Source: Deltaproteobacteria bacterium (GTDB lineage: Bacteria > Desulfobacterota > Desulfobaccia > Desulfobaccales > 0-14-0-80-60-11). Taken from it: 8,402 bases of DNA. Positions 1 through 6,847 of this stretch are shown piece after piece; the first letter of the stretch is position 1; each line of letters opens with the position of its first letter. The notes under the pieces were generated by a model. It did not search any database and had not been told where the DNA came from. It was given only the letters and a program-made list of their open reading frames with translations. The translations under genes were made by a program, and so were the position numbers. The stretch lies in the NCBI GenBank assembly GCA_019308625.1, contig JAFDHU010000162.1:901-9302 (forward strand), read 5' to 3'.

Positions 1-1742
1 AGCGTGATATGGAAGGCGCTGCCCCGGCCGGGCTGGCTCTCCAGCCAGATGCGCCCCTGGTTGGCCTCCACCAGGGTCTTGCAGATATACAAACCCAGGC
101 CCGAGCTGTTGCCCTGGCGGCGGCACTGCTGATACTTTTCAAAAATATGAGCCTGGTCCTCCGGACTGATGCCCTTCCCGGTGTCAGCCACCACCAGCTC
201 CACCTCGGGGTGCGGGCCGTCATGCAACTGCCCCGTCAGGTTGATTTCCCCCCCGGGCGGAGTGGCCTCCAGAGCGTTTATCACCAGATTGGCCAGGACC
301 CGCTCCAGGGAGTTTTCATCCACCAAGATGAGGGGCAAATCCGGGGCCAACCGGGCCTCCAGTCTGACCCCCTGATGCTGGGCCAAGGGTGAAAAATGAT
401 TAAGCACCCGGTGCACCACATAGCTCGGGGGTACCGCCTCGGGACGCAGAGCCAACAGCCCGGACTCGTAGCGGCTGAGATACAGGACGTTGTGCAAGTG
501 CAGCAGGAGACCCTCACTGCGCTGAATGATGCCCTTTAGTTTCCGGTGCAGGCCAGGGGGCAGGTCCTCGTCCTCCAGGGCCTCAATGGTCAGCCGCAAG
601 CCGTTCAAAGGCGCCTTGATGTCATGGATAATCATGGAGAGAAAATCAGCATTGGCCGCAATGCGGTCCCGCTCCTCCTGCAGGAGCCTGGTTTTTTCCC
701 GCAAGGCCCGGGTCATGGAGTTGAAGGATTGGGCCAGCTCCCCCAGCTCATCGCCGCGGATTACGGGGATATCCTCGGTGAGCTCCTCCCGGGCCGCCCG
801 ACGGGTGCCGTCCGCCAAAAGAGCGATCTGCCGGCGCATGCCCAAAGACAGCCAGATGCTCAGCAGAGCACCGATAAGGGCACTCAAGCCTCCCACCCCG
901 AAAATCACCAATTTCAGGGTGCGCAGAGTGGGCAGCAGTTCGCTTTGGTTCACCCCCACCACGATGAGGTTATCCGAGGGCTTGCCTTCTCCTTCCAGAG
1001 GGAGGAGGGCTACGGTGTAGGACTGGCCCCCCAGTTTGAGCAGGTGCGTTTGGTTGGCCTGCTTGAGAGTCTTCGCCGCCTTGTCCTTGAATCGCCGCAG
1101 GGAGGCCAAGGCGGAGTCCGTCAGTCCCCGGAAGGAATTCACCACCAGGCGGTTGGCGAAAAAGATGGCCACCTCAGCCCCGGAAAGGGAGAGGGATTCC
1201 ACGAAGCTCCGGTCCACCAGGATGCCGGTGAGCACCACCCCCACCACCTGGTCCTGGAACATGATGGGGGAGGAGGCGCTCAGGGAGATGCTGTCCTGCC
1301 ACTGGGTCATGCGGCTGGCTTCCCGGCCCCGCAGGCCGGCGCGAATCAGGGGATTGCCGGAAATATTCACCCCGATGGCCTCCGGGGAGTGGGCCCGGAC
1401 CTGAATCACCCCCTGGCGGTCGGTGATAGTGAGGATATGCAGGCCGGTGGCCTTCATCATGGGGGTGGCCAGACGCCGCAGGGTGTCCATATCCCCGGCC
1501 ACCAGCAGTTCGGCGTAGCTGGGGTTGTCCGACAAAAGCCTGGCGGCCTGCACCACGCGCTGAATCTTGCCCTGGTACTCCGCGGACACCAGGCGGGCCA
1601 CCAGGTCCACCCGCTGCCCGTGCCAGGTGAGAATCTGGCGGGTGGCCAGATACTGGATGACTACCAGAAGGCCCACCAGGGCCACCAGCAGGGAAAGCAA
1701 GTTGACGCCCAAAAGCCGCAGGCCGACTTTGCTTTTCACCAT
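1..1742 (-). CDS. Membrane-bound sensor histidine kinase with Cache-like sensor (C-terminus cut by window edge)
   Basis: Two-component sensor kinase that would autophosphorylate on histidine and pass phosphate to a response regulator not seen here. About 580 codons lie in the window; the stop lies past position 1. Order of parts: TM helix near residues 6-30; extracytoplasmic region about 31-276 with Cache-like wording (ITDRQGVIQVRAHSPEAIG); TM helix about 277-299; HAMP about 300-352; HisKA with phospho-acceptor His373 in HDIKAPLNG; HATPase with N box (N485, N489 in NLVINALEAT), G1 box DTGKGIS from D520, F box IFEKYQQ and G2 box GNSSGLGL. The end is near, since the last residues (GRGSAFHIT) normally close the ATPase domain. 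The ATG at 1742 is chosen because an in-frame TAA lies at 1767-1769; GTG at 1739 is possible and no strong Shine-Dalgarno is visible. It follows the M50 peptidase by 158 bp. The family is certain; the ligand is unknown. Confidence 0.93.
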   Translation of the reverse strand, partial: MVKSKVGLRLLGVNLLSLLVALVGLLVVIQYLATRQILTWHGQRVDLVARLVSAEYQGKIQRVVQAARLLSDNPSYAELLVAGDMDTLRRLATPMMKATGLHILTITDRQGVIQVRAHSPEAIGVNISGNPLIRAGLRGREASRMTQWQDSISLSASSPIMFQDQVVGVVLTGILVDRSFVESLSLSGAEVAIFFANRLVVNSFRGLTDSALASLRRFKDKAAKTLKQANQTHLLKLGGQSYTVALLPLEGEGKPSDNLIVVGVNQSELLPTLRTLKLVIFGVGGLSALIGALLSIWLSLGMRRQIALLADGTRRAAREELTEDIPVIRGDELGELAQSFNSMTRALREKTRLLQEERDRIAANADFLSMIIHDIKAPLNGLRLTIEALEDEDLPPGLHRKLKGIIQRSEGLLLHLHNVLYLSRYESGLLALRPEAVPPSYVVHRVLNHFSPLAQHQGVRLEARLAPDLPLILVDENSLERVLANLVINALEATPPGGEINLTGQLHDGPHPEVELVVADTGKGISPEDQAHIFEKYQQCRRQGNSSGLGLYICKTLVEANQGRIWLESQPGRGSAFHIT

Positions 1743-1883
1743 GACGCCATTAACTCTACCATATTCTTACGAAAATGAAAATCTTTACCCGGGCCAGCAG
1801 ACCAGCTCCGAAGAGGAATCCCAAGAATCCCTGTTCCTGGCCGGAGGCGGAATACTTGACCAGACGCGGGAGAGGTTTTGATC

Positions 1884-1899
1884 CGGCCGGCCCCGGCCG
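1884..1899 (-). terminator. GC-only hairpin right after the M50 peptidase stop
   Basis: CGGCCGG and CCGGCCG form a perfect 7-base inverted repeat around a 2-base centre, starting 2 bases after the peptidase stop codon. It could fold as 6 bp with a 4-nt loop. No T-run follows on the minus strand, so it may be a weak terminator, an mRNA 3'-end stabiliser or only GC-rich spacer. The rest of the 158-bp gap before the kinase shows no convincing promoter. Confidence 0.3.
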
Positions 1900-1900
1900 T

Positions 1901-2536
1901 TTACCAGAAGCCCAGCAACAAGGCGGCAATGCGGCGGTATAAAGGCATGAGCAGGAGGCTGAGAATGCCAGTATAGAACAGCACCAGAATCAGAATAAAC
2001 CCCACCGGCTCCAGGTAGTGATACAGGCGGTTCAGCTCCCGGGGCAGGAAGGCGGCCAGGAGGTGGGAGCCGTCCAGGGGCGGGATGGGAATGAGGTTGA
2101 AGAGGGCCAGGAAGATGTTGAAGCTGACCCCGTAGTACGCCAGCTTGAGCAAGCCTAGGTTGCCCAGTCCCAGGCGCAGGAGAAAGGCGAAGGCTGCAGC
2201 CAGGATCAGGTTGCTGAGGGGGCCGGCAGCGCTCACCGTTATCTCCCCCCAGGTGTAGTGGCGATAATTCATGGGGTTGACCGGTACCGGCCGGGCCCAG
2301 CCGAACAGGATTTGGGAGCCGGAGAGCAGCAGCAGCCCCGGCAGCAGCAGGGTGCCAATGGGGTCAATGTGGGGGACGGGATTGAGGGTGATGCGCCCGG
2401 AGAACTTGGCAGTGGGGTCGCCGTTCAGCCAGGCCACGTAGCCGTGGGCCACCTCGTGCACGATGACGGAAAAGAACAGCACCACCACCATGAGGGCCAC
2501 TTCCAGGAGATAATTGAGGCTCCACATATGCGGCAT
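1901..2536 (-). CDS. M50-family (site-2-protease-like) membrane zinc metallopeptidase
   Basis: Intramembrane zinc protease of the SpoIVFB/YwhC type (COG1994), expected to cut membrane-embedded substrates; the substrate is unknown. Numbered from the ATG at 2536 (211 aa), the zinc motif HEVAH is at 27-31 with catalytic Glu28, inside the first hydrophobic segment. The conserved AGPLSNLILA stretch is at 104-113, and the second metal-ligand motif NLIPIPPLDG at 147-156 supplies Asp155. Several hydrophobic segments cover most of the protein, and there is no PDZ domain, as is usual for this short subfamily. A GTG at 2563 would add nine residues and overlap the upstream mutase. I prefer the ATG one base after the mutase stop (TAG, C, ATG), which suggests translational coupling; ATG 2527 is also possible. 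All key residues are present, so it should be active. Confidence 0.93.
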   Translation of the reverse strand: MPHMWSLNYLLEVALMVVVLFFSVIVHEVAHGYVAWLNGDPTAKFSGRITLNPVPHIDPIGTLLLPGLLLLSGSQILFGWARPVPVNPMNYRHYTWGEITVSAAGPLSNLILAAAFAFLLRLGLGNLGLLKLAYYGVSFNIFLALFNLIPIPPLDGSHLLAAFLPRELNRLYHYLEPVGFILILVLFYTGILSLLLMPLYRRIAALLLGFW

Positions 2537-2537
2537 G

Positions 2538-3956
2538 CTATAGTTCCCGAAGCAGGGCTTCACCCGCCTGCTGCAAACGCTGAAGTCCCTCGGGGGTAGG
2601 GGCTTCCAAATAAAAGCGCACCACCGGCTCGGTGCCGGAAGGCCTCAGGCATACCCAACTGTCGTTTTCCAGCAGGTATTTGTGTCCGTCCAGGGTGTCG
2701 TGGCCGATGACGGCCAGCCCGGCAAAGCGCTGCGGCGGGCTGGCCAGTTTTTCCAGGAGCCTTTGTTTGGCCTCGGGGGCCAGGCGCAGGTTCACCCGCT
2801 TGGTGTAAAGCGGTCCCACTTTGGCGAACAGCTCCTCCAGTTGCTGGGAGAGGTCTTTTTTCCGGCGGGCCACCATTTCTGCCACCATCAGGTCGGCCAA
2901 AATACCGTCCTTTTCCGGCAGGTGGTTTTTCATGGAAAAGCCCTCGCTCTCCTCGCCCACCATCACGGCCTGGCCGCTGGCGATGTACTGGCCCAGATAC
3001 TTGAAGCCCACCTTGGTTTCAAAAACCGGACGTCCGTGGTAAGCGGCCACCCGGTCAATGAGGTGGGTGGTGGCCACGGAGCGGGCCACCCCGCCTTCCC
3101 AGCCCCGGGTCTCGATGAGATAGTCCAGCAGGAGCGCCAGGATATAGTTGGCTTCATGGTAGCGGCCCCGGGAGTCCATGATCCCGAAGCGGTCGGCGTC
3201 GGCATCCACTGCCAGCCCCAGGTGCGCCCTGCTCCGTTGGATGTGCTGGGACAGGTCGTGCAGAAATTCCTCTGAAGGCTCCGGGCGGTGGCCGCCGAAG
3301 TAAGGGTCCCGGTAGCCGTGCAGGACATCCACCATGACCCCGGCCTCCCTTAAGAAGGCGTCCAGGTAATCATGAGCGGTGCCGTACAGGATGTCCACCA
3401 CCACCCGCAGTCCGGCCTGCCCCAGCACCTTGGTGTCCACCAAGGTCTCTAAATGGGCGAAGTAGTCCTGCCGGGGGTCAAAATCGGTCGCCAGACCCTG
3501 GCGGCGGGCTTCCTCCAGGGGCATGGTCTTCACGTCCTTCGGCGACAGATGGCGGATTAAGGATTCAATGGCATCGGTTACCGGGGTGGGGGCGGGGCCG
3601 CCGTTGGCCGGGGAAAACTTGACGCCGTTGTATTCCGGGGGGTTGTGACTGGCAGTGATGTTGATGCCCCCGGCGTGGCCGCCCGCTACAATGGCGAAGC
3701 CCACCACCGGAGTAGGCAGGTCCCGGGTGGATAGCCGACAGGGGATGCCGTTGCCGGCCATGACTTCTGCCGCGGTGGCTGCGAAAGCCTCGGAAAAAAA
3801 GCGGGTATCGTAGCCGATGACCACGCCCCGGGAGGCGAGACCTTCCTGCTGGAGATACTCAGCGATACCCTGACACACGCGGCGGGCGTTGGGAAAGGTG
3901 AAATCCTCGGCCAAAATGCCCCGCCAACCGGAGGTGCCGAATTTGATGTCAGTCAT
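2538..3956 (-). CDS. Phosphoglucomutase/phosphomannomutase family protein (alpha-D-phosphohexomutase)
   Basis: Cytosolic enzyme of 472 aa that moves phosphate between C1 and C6 of a hexose phosphate, linking glycolytic sugars to nucleotide-sugar and polysaccharide synthesis. All four family signatures are present: N-terminal KFGTSGWRG (residues 5-13); the phosphoserine loop TASHNPPEYNG with catalytic Ser103; the magnesium loop DADADRFG with Asp251, Asp253 and Asp255; then the sugar-binding loop GEESEGFS and the C-terminal phosphate-binding loop RPSGTEPVVRF. The sugar loop reads GEESEG rather than the commoner GEESGG. The ATG at 3956 is chosen because AAGGAG lies 5 bases upstream and the family N-terminus starts there; an upstream in-frame start at 4013 would add 19 atypical residues. 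It sits 102 bp after ahcY and 1 bp before the M50 gene. Glucose or mannose preference cannot be read from the sequence. Confidence 0.95.
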   Translation of the reverse strand: MTDIKFGTSGWRGILAEDFTFPNARRVCQGIAEYLQQEGLASRGVVIGYDTRFFSEAFAATAAEVMAGNGIPCRLSTRDLPTPVVGFAIVAGGHAGGINITASHNPPEYNGVKFSPANGGPAPTPVTDAIESLIRHLSPKDVKTMPLEEARRQGLATDFDPRQDYFAHLETLVDTKVLGQAGLRVVVDILYGTAHDYLDAFLREAGVMVDVLHGYRDPYFGGHRPEPSEEFLHDLSQHIQRSRAHLGLAVDADADRFGIMDSRGRYHEANYILALLLDYLIETRGWEGGVARSVATTHLIDRVAAYHGRPVFETKVGFKYLGQYIASGQAVMVGEESEGFSMKNHLPEKDGILADLMVAEMVARRKKDLSQQLEELFAKVGPLYTKRVNLRLAPEAKQRLLEKLASPPQRFAGLAVIGHDTLDGHKYLLENDSWVCLRPSGTEPVVRFYLEAPTPEGLQRLQQAGEALLREL

Positions 3957-3993
3957 GGGCTCTCCTTGCCTGCTGAAGTTGATGGTCTGCCGC

Positions 3994-4058
3994 TGCCGGG
4001 GCCCTGGCCGCAAACCGCAGAAGCATCTGTATAAGGCTTCCGGAGATTATCCCCGGCA
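3994..4058 (-). other. Nested inverted repeat between ahcY and the phosphohexomutase gene
   Basis: TGCCGGGG (3994-4001) and CCCCGGCA (4051-4058) are perfect 8-base complements. Inside lies a second repeat, GAAGC (4020-4024) with GCTTC (4036-4040), around an 11-base loop; on the minus-strand RNA this inner stem can extend by three C-G pairs with a 2-nt bulge. The outer arm abuts the ahcY stop codon. No T-run follows, so it does not look like an intrinsic terminator. It may be an mRNA-processing or stability element; function unknown. Confidence 0.4.
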
Positions 4059-5339
4059 CTACGTGCCCAGATGATAGGAGGCCAGATACTCCTCCTGCTC
4101 CGGGGTGAGCCGGTCAATCTCCACGCCCATGGCGGCCAGCTTCAGCCGGGCGATCTCCCGGTCAATGGCCACGGCGATCTCCCGGTCAATGGCCACCGGC
4201 ATGGGGTAAACCTTTTTCTCCAGCTTGTCCCGGTTTTTCACGATGTACTCCGAGGCCAAGGACTGGTTGGCGAAGCTCATGTCCATGACCGCGGCAGGGT
4301 GGCCTTCGGCCGCGGCCAGGTTCACCAGTCGACCTTCCCCCAGGACATACACACAGCGGCCGTTGGGCAGGGTGTACTCCTCCACCGATTCCCGGATCTG
4401 CCGCTGGCCAGTGCTGAGGCGGGCCAGGCCCTCCAGGTCAATTTCCACGTTGAAGTGTCCGGAATTGCACAGGATGGCGCCGTCTTTCATGACCAGGAAG
4501 TGCTCCTCCCGGATCACCTTGATGTCCCCGGTTACGGTGCAGAAAAAGTCGCCGAGGCGGGCGGCCTGGGCCATGGGCAGGACCTCAAAGCCGTCCATCA
4601 CCGCTTCCAGGGCCTTCAGGGGATCGGTTTCAGTGATCACCACCCGGGCCCCCATGCCCTTGGCCCGCATGGCCACCCCCCGGCCACACCAGCCGTAGCC
4701 CGACACCACGAAGACGCTGCCGGGCAGGAGGCGGTTGGTAGCCCTAAGAATCCCGTCAATGGTGCTCTGGCCGGTACCGTAGCGGTTGTCAAAGAGATAC
4801 TTGGTCAGGGCATCATTCACCGCAATCATGGGATAGCGCAGGACCCCGTCGGCGGCCATGGCCCTTAAGCGGATGACTCCGGTGGTGGTTTCCTCGGTGC
4901 CGCCCCAGACATGCTCCAGCAATTCCTGCCGCTTGGAGTGCAGGGTGAACACCAGGTCGGCCCCGTCATCCATGGTGAGATTGGGCTGCAGGTCCAGCAC
5001 CTGGTTGATGTGGCGGTAGTAGGTGTCGCTGTCTTCCCCCTTGACGGCAAAAACGGGGATTTCTTCGTATTTCACCAGGTAGGCGGCCACGTCGTCCTGG
5101 GTGCTTAGGGGATTGGAGGCGCACAACCTCAGGCTGGCTCCGCCGGCCTTAAGGGTCTTCATCAGGGCGGCAGTTTCTGTGGTGACATGCAGGCAGGCGG
5201 CCAGCCGCACCCCCTGAAGGGGCCTCTCCTCGGCGAACCGGGCGGCGATGGAGGCCAGCACCGGCATCTCCCGCATGGCCCACTCCACCCGGAGGCGGCC
5301 TTGATCTGCCAAACCCAAATCCTTGACGTGATAATCCAT
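4059..5339 (-). CDS. ahcY: Adenosylhomocysteinase (S-adenosyl-L-homocysteine hydrolase)
   Basis: NAD-dependent cytosolic enzyme that reversibly splits S-adenosylhomocysteine into adenosine and homocysteine, relieving product inhibition of methyltransferases. The protein has 426 aa. Visible family residues: His51 in HVTTETAAL; Asp124/Asp125 in DDGADLVF; Glu149/Glu150 in GGTEETTTGV; Lys180 and Asp184 in DALTKYLFDNRYGTGQS; the NAD-binding glycine loop GYGWCG at 214-219; and NSGHFNVEID and HPAAVMDMSFANQS towards the C-terminus. It is the short archaeal/bacterial type: it ends ...EEYLASYHLGT and lacks the C-terminal KPxxYRY tail of the long form. Odd feature: VAIDREIA occurs twice in tandem (382-389 and 390-397) through a perfect 24-bp duplication. 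The ATG overlaps the metK stop by one base (TAATG), with GGGGAG just upstream, so the two are very probably co-translated. Confidence 0.97.
   Translation of the reverse strand: MDYHVKDLGLADQGRLRVEWAMREMPVLASIAARFAEERPLQGVRLAACLHVTTETAALMKTLKAGGASLRLCASNPLSTQDDVAAYLVKYEEIPVFAVKGEDSDTYYRHINQVLDLQPNLTMDDGADLVFTLHSKRQELLEHVWGGTEETTTGVIRLRAMAADGVLRYPMIAVNDALTKYLFDNRYGTGQSTIDGILRATNRLLPGSVFVVSGYGWCGRGVAMRAKGMGARVVITETDPLKALEAVMDGFEVLPMAQAARLGDFFCTVTGDIKVIREEHFLVMKDGAILCNSGHFNVEIDLEGLARLSTGQRQIRESVEEYTLPNGRCVYVLGEGRLVNLAAAEGHPAAVMDMSFANQSLASEYIVKNRDKLEKKVYPMPVAIDREIAVAIDREIARLKLAAMGVEIDRLTPEQEEYLASYHLGT
4149..4196 (-). repeat. Perfect 24-bp tandem duplication inside ahcY
   Basis: Positions 4149-4172 and 4173-4196 are identical, base for base. 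The unit is a multiple of three, so it only adds one extra copy of VAIDREIA to a C-terminal helix region of AhcY. The family normally has one such segment (PxxIDxEIARLKL), so the second copy appears to be an insertion. Perfect identity suggests a recent slippage event, or an assembly artefact. Confidence 0.9.
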
Positions 5340-6550
5340 TAATCTCCCCGTTTTCTCTTTGCCTTGAGTTCCCGCAACTTGGCTTCAGTGAGGCCCGCCT
5401 TTTCCCGCAGGAGCTCCACTTTGTTTAGGTATTCCCAAGTGAAGTCCGGGTCGGTGCGGCCGAAGTGACCGTACACCGCGGTTTTCCTGAAAATGGGACG
5501 CTGCATGTCCAGGTAGTGGATCATGGCGGCGGGCTTGAAGCTGAAGGTGTCCTTGATAATTTCCAGAATCTTCTCATCGGGGATAGTGCCGGTGCCGTAG
5601 GTATAAGCCATGATGGCAAGGGGGTCGGGCAAGCCGATGGAGTAGGCCACCTGGACTTCGCAGCGCCGGGCCAACCCGGCAGCCACCACGTTTTTGGCCA
5701 CATGGCGCAACATGTAGGAGGTGGTGCGGTCCACTTTGGTGGGATCCTTGCCGGAGAAGGCGCCGCCGCCGTGGTAGCCCCGACCGCCGTAGGTGTCCAC
5801 GATGATTTTGCGGCCGGTCATGCCGCAGTCCGCCAGGGGCCCACCCACCACAAAGCGGCCGGTGGTGTTCACCAGATAGCGGGGGTTGTCCCGCAGAAGG
5901 TGCTCCGGAATGGTCTTTTTGATCACTTCTTCAACAATAGCTTCTCTTAGTTGTTCGTATTTCACCTCCGGGGTATGCTGGGCTGCGATGACCACGGTGT
6001 GCACCGACTTGGGGGTGTCGTTTTCGTAACGCACCGTCACCTGGGTCTTGCCGTCGGGCCGCAAAAAAGGCAGGGTGCCATCCTTGCGCACCTTGGCCAA
6101 GCGCTCCGCCAGCCGGTGGGCGTACCAGATGGGCATGGGCATGTAATTTTCCGTGGAATCGCTGGCATAGCCGAACATGAGGCCTTGGTCCCCGGCCCCC
6201 TGCTCCGGCGACAGCCCCCGGCCCTCCACGCCGATGGCGATGTCCGGGGATTGGCGGTCGATGGAGGTAAGCACCGCACAGGTCTCCCAGTCAAAACCCA
6301 TAGAGGAGTCGCAATAGCCTATCTCCTTGACCGTCTGCCGCACTATGGCTGGCATATCCACTACCGCCGAGGTGGTAATCTCCCCGGCAATCAGCACCAG
6401 ACCGGTGGTCACCAGGGTTTCGCAGGCCACCCGGGCGAATTTGTCTTGGGCAATAATGGCATCCAGAACCGCGTCGGAAATCTGGTCCGCCACCTTATCG
6501 GGATGTCCCTCGGTAACCGACTCCGAGGTGAAGAGGAAATCTCTGGACAT
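5339..6550 (-). CDS. metK: S-adenosylmethionine synthase (methionine adenosyltransferase)
   Basis: Makes S-adenosylmethionine from methionine and ATP, releasing phosphate and pyrophosphate; normally a cytosolic tetramer needing Mg and K ions. The protein has 403 aa, close to the usual 380-400. Signatures: N-terminal FLFTSESVTEGHPDK with His16 and Asp18; the first MetK signature GAGDQGLMFGYA (118-129); and the glycine-rich loop GGGAFSGKDPTKVDR (261-275), including the P-loop-like GGGAFSGKD. The ATG at 6550 is chosen because AAGGAG sits 9 bases upstream; a TTG two codons earlier would lie only 3 bases from that site. The Shine-Dalgarno itself lies in a small inverted repeat (6561-6573). It is first in the metK-ahcY unit, overlapping ahcY by one base. 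I see no recognisable SAM or SAH riboswitch in its leader. Confidence 0.97.
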   Translation of the reverse strand: MSRDFLFTSESVTEGHPDKVADQISDAVLDAIIAQDKFARVACETLVTTGLVLIAGEITTSAVVDMPAIVRQTVKEIGYCDSSMGFDWETCAVLTSIDRQSPDIAIGVEGRGLSPEQGAGDQGLMFGYASDSTENYMPMPIWYAHRLAERLAKVRKDGTLPFLRPDGKTQVTVRYENDTPKSVHTVVIAAQHTPEVKYEQLREAIVEEVIKKTIPEHLLRDNPRYLVNTTGRFVVGGPLADCGMTGRKIIVDTYGGRGYHGGGAFSGKDPTKVDRTTSYMLRHVAKNVVAAGLARRCEVQVAYSIGLPDPLAIMAYTYGTGTIPDEKILEIIKDTFSFKPAAMIHYLDMQRPIFRKTAVYGHFGRTDPDFTWEYLNKVELLREKAGLTEAKLRELKAKRKRGD

Positions 6551-6560
6551 TCTCAAAATC

Positions 6561-6573
6561 TCCTTTGAAAGGA
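6561..6573 (-). promoter_or_regulatory. metK ribosome binding site inside a small dyad
   Basis: On the minus strand TCCTT-TCA-AAGGA is a 5-bp inverted repeat with a 3-base loop. Its 3' arm is the AAGGA of the metK Shine-Dalgarno. Folding would hide the ribosome binding site. The stem is short and A/U-rich, so its effect may be slight. Confidence 0.4.
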
Positions 6574-6609
6574 ATCAGGCGGGATGAGGGGCCCTGGTCA
6601 AACCATAAA

Positions 6610-6649
6610 TTTATCGTAAATTAGTCCGAAAAAGACAAGGTTTTTTCAA
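6610..6649 (-). promoter_or_regulatory. Candidate sigma-70-type promoter for metK-ahcY
   Basis: Two overlapping readings exist on the minus strand. TTGAAA (6649-6644) with ACTAAT (6625-6620) has 18-bp spacing and matches consensus at 5/6 and 4/6. TTGTCT (6638-6633) with GATAAA (6615-6610) has 17-bp spacing and matches 4/6 and 4/6. The block is clearly AT-rich amid GC-rich DNA. A perfect palindrome ATAAATTTAT (6605-6614) overlaps the second -10 and could be an operator. The leader would be about 50-65 nt. Confidence 0.45.
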
Positions 6650-6675
6650 GCGGGTCCGGTTTTTTGAGGCAGGCA

Positions 6676-6705
6676 GGGAGTTCCGGCCTTGACTGCCGGT
6701 ATCCC
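6676..6705. repeat. Two-step hairpin in the panD-metK spacer
   Basis: An inner stem CCGGC/GCCGG (6683-6687 with 6695-6699, 7-base loop) is nested in an outer stem GGGA/TCCC (6676-6679 with 6702-6705). On either strand no T-run follows in the right place for a terminator. It lies upstream of the candidate metK promoter; function unknown. Confidence 0.35.
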
Positions 6706-6735
6706 GGGCTGGAGGGACCGCGGCATTCCGGGGTC

Positions 6736-6760
6736 AAAAAGCCCGCCGGGCAGGGGCGGC
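6736..6760 (-). terminator. Candidate rho-independent terminator of panC-panD
   Basis: On the minus strand GCCGCC (6760-6755) pairs with GGCGGGC (6747-6741) with one bulged G and a 7-base loop. Five Ts follow (6740-6736). A shorter alternative is GCCC-GGC-GGGC plus the same T-run. It lies about 90 bp after the panD stop and before the metK promoter region, which is where the pantothenate transcript should end. Confidence 0.5.
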
Positions 6761-6772
6761 GCCCCGGGGGAC

Positions 6773-6843
6773 GGTTCCGACGCGGGGGCGCTTTCAGGAC
6801 GCGGAACCCCGGAACACGGAGGGCACCGCGCAAGGGGGTTCCG
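6773..6843. repeat. Three alternating GGTTCCG / CGGAACC repeats after panD
   Basis: GGTTCCGA occurs at 6773-6780 and again at 6837-6844. Between them CGGAACCCC (6802-6810) is complementary to both: 7 bases with the first copy and 9 with the second (GGGGTTCCG, 6835-6843). The middle arm can therefore pair with either neighbour but not both. No T-run follows. The remainder of the panD-metK spacer (about 300 bp) holds the terminator, hairpin and promoter listed separately, and no gene I can support. Confidence 0.45.
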
Positions 6844-6847
6844 AAGG

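Noticed and set aside
546..1778. Long plus-strand open frame (410 codons) opposite the histidine kinase
   Set aside because: It mirrors the kinase, whose HAMP, HisKA and ATPase motifs are all intact. The antisense product is rich in Gly/His/Gln and shows no domain; such open frames are common opposite high-GC genes.
2537..2563. GTG start for the M50 peptidase inside the mutase gene
   Set aside because: The nine extra residues do not look like the family N-terminus, and the ATG at 2536 directly after the mutase stop is the simpler coupled start.
4071..4868. Plus-strand open frame (265 codons) opposite ahcY
   Set aside because: AhcY on the other strand has every catalytic and NAD-binding motif; the antisense product shows no domain or low-complexity logic of its own.
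6551..6556. TTG start for metK two codons upstream
   Set aside because: It would be only 3 bases from the AGGAG site; ATG 6550 at 9 bases fits better and matches family N-termini.
6551..6735. SAM or SAH riboswitch ahead of metK
   Set aside because: I looked for SAM-I, SAM-II and SAH core motifs on the minus strand and saw none; a covariance search would be needed to rule out diverged forms.
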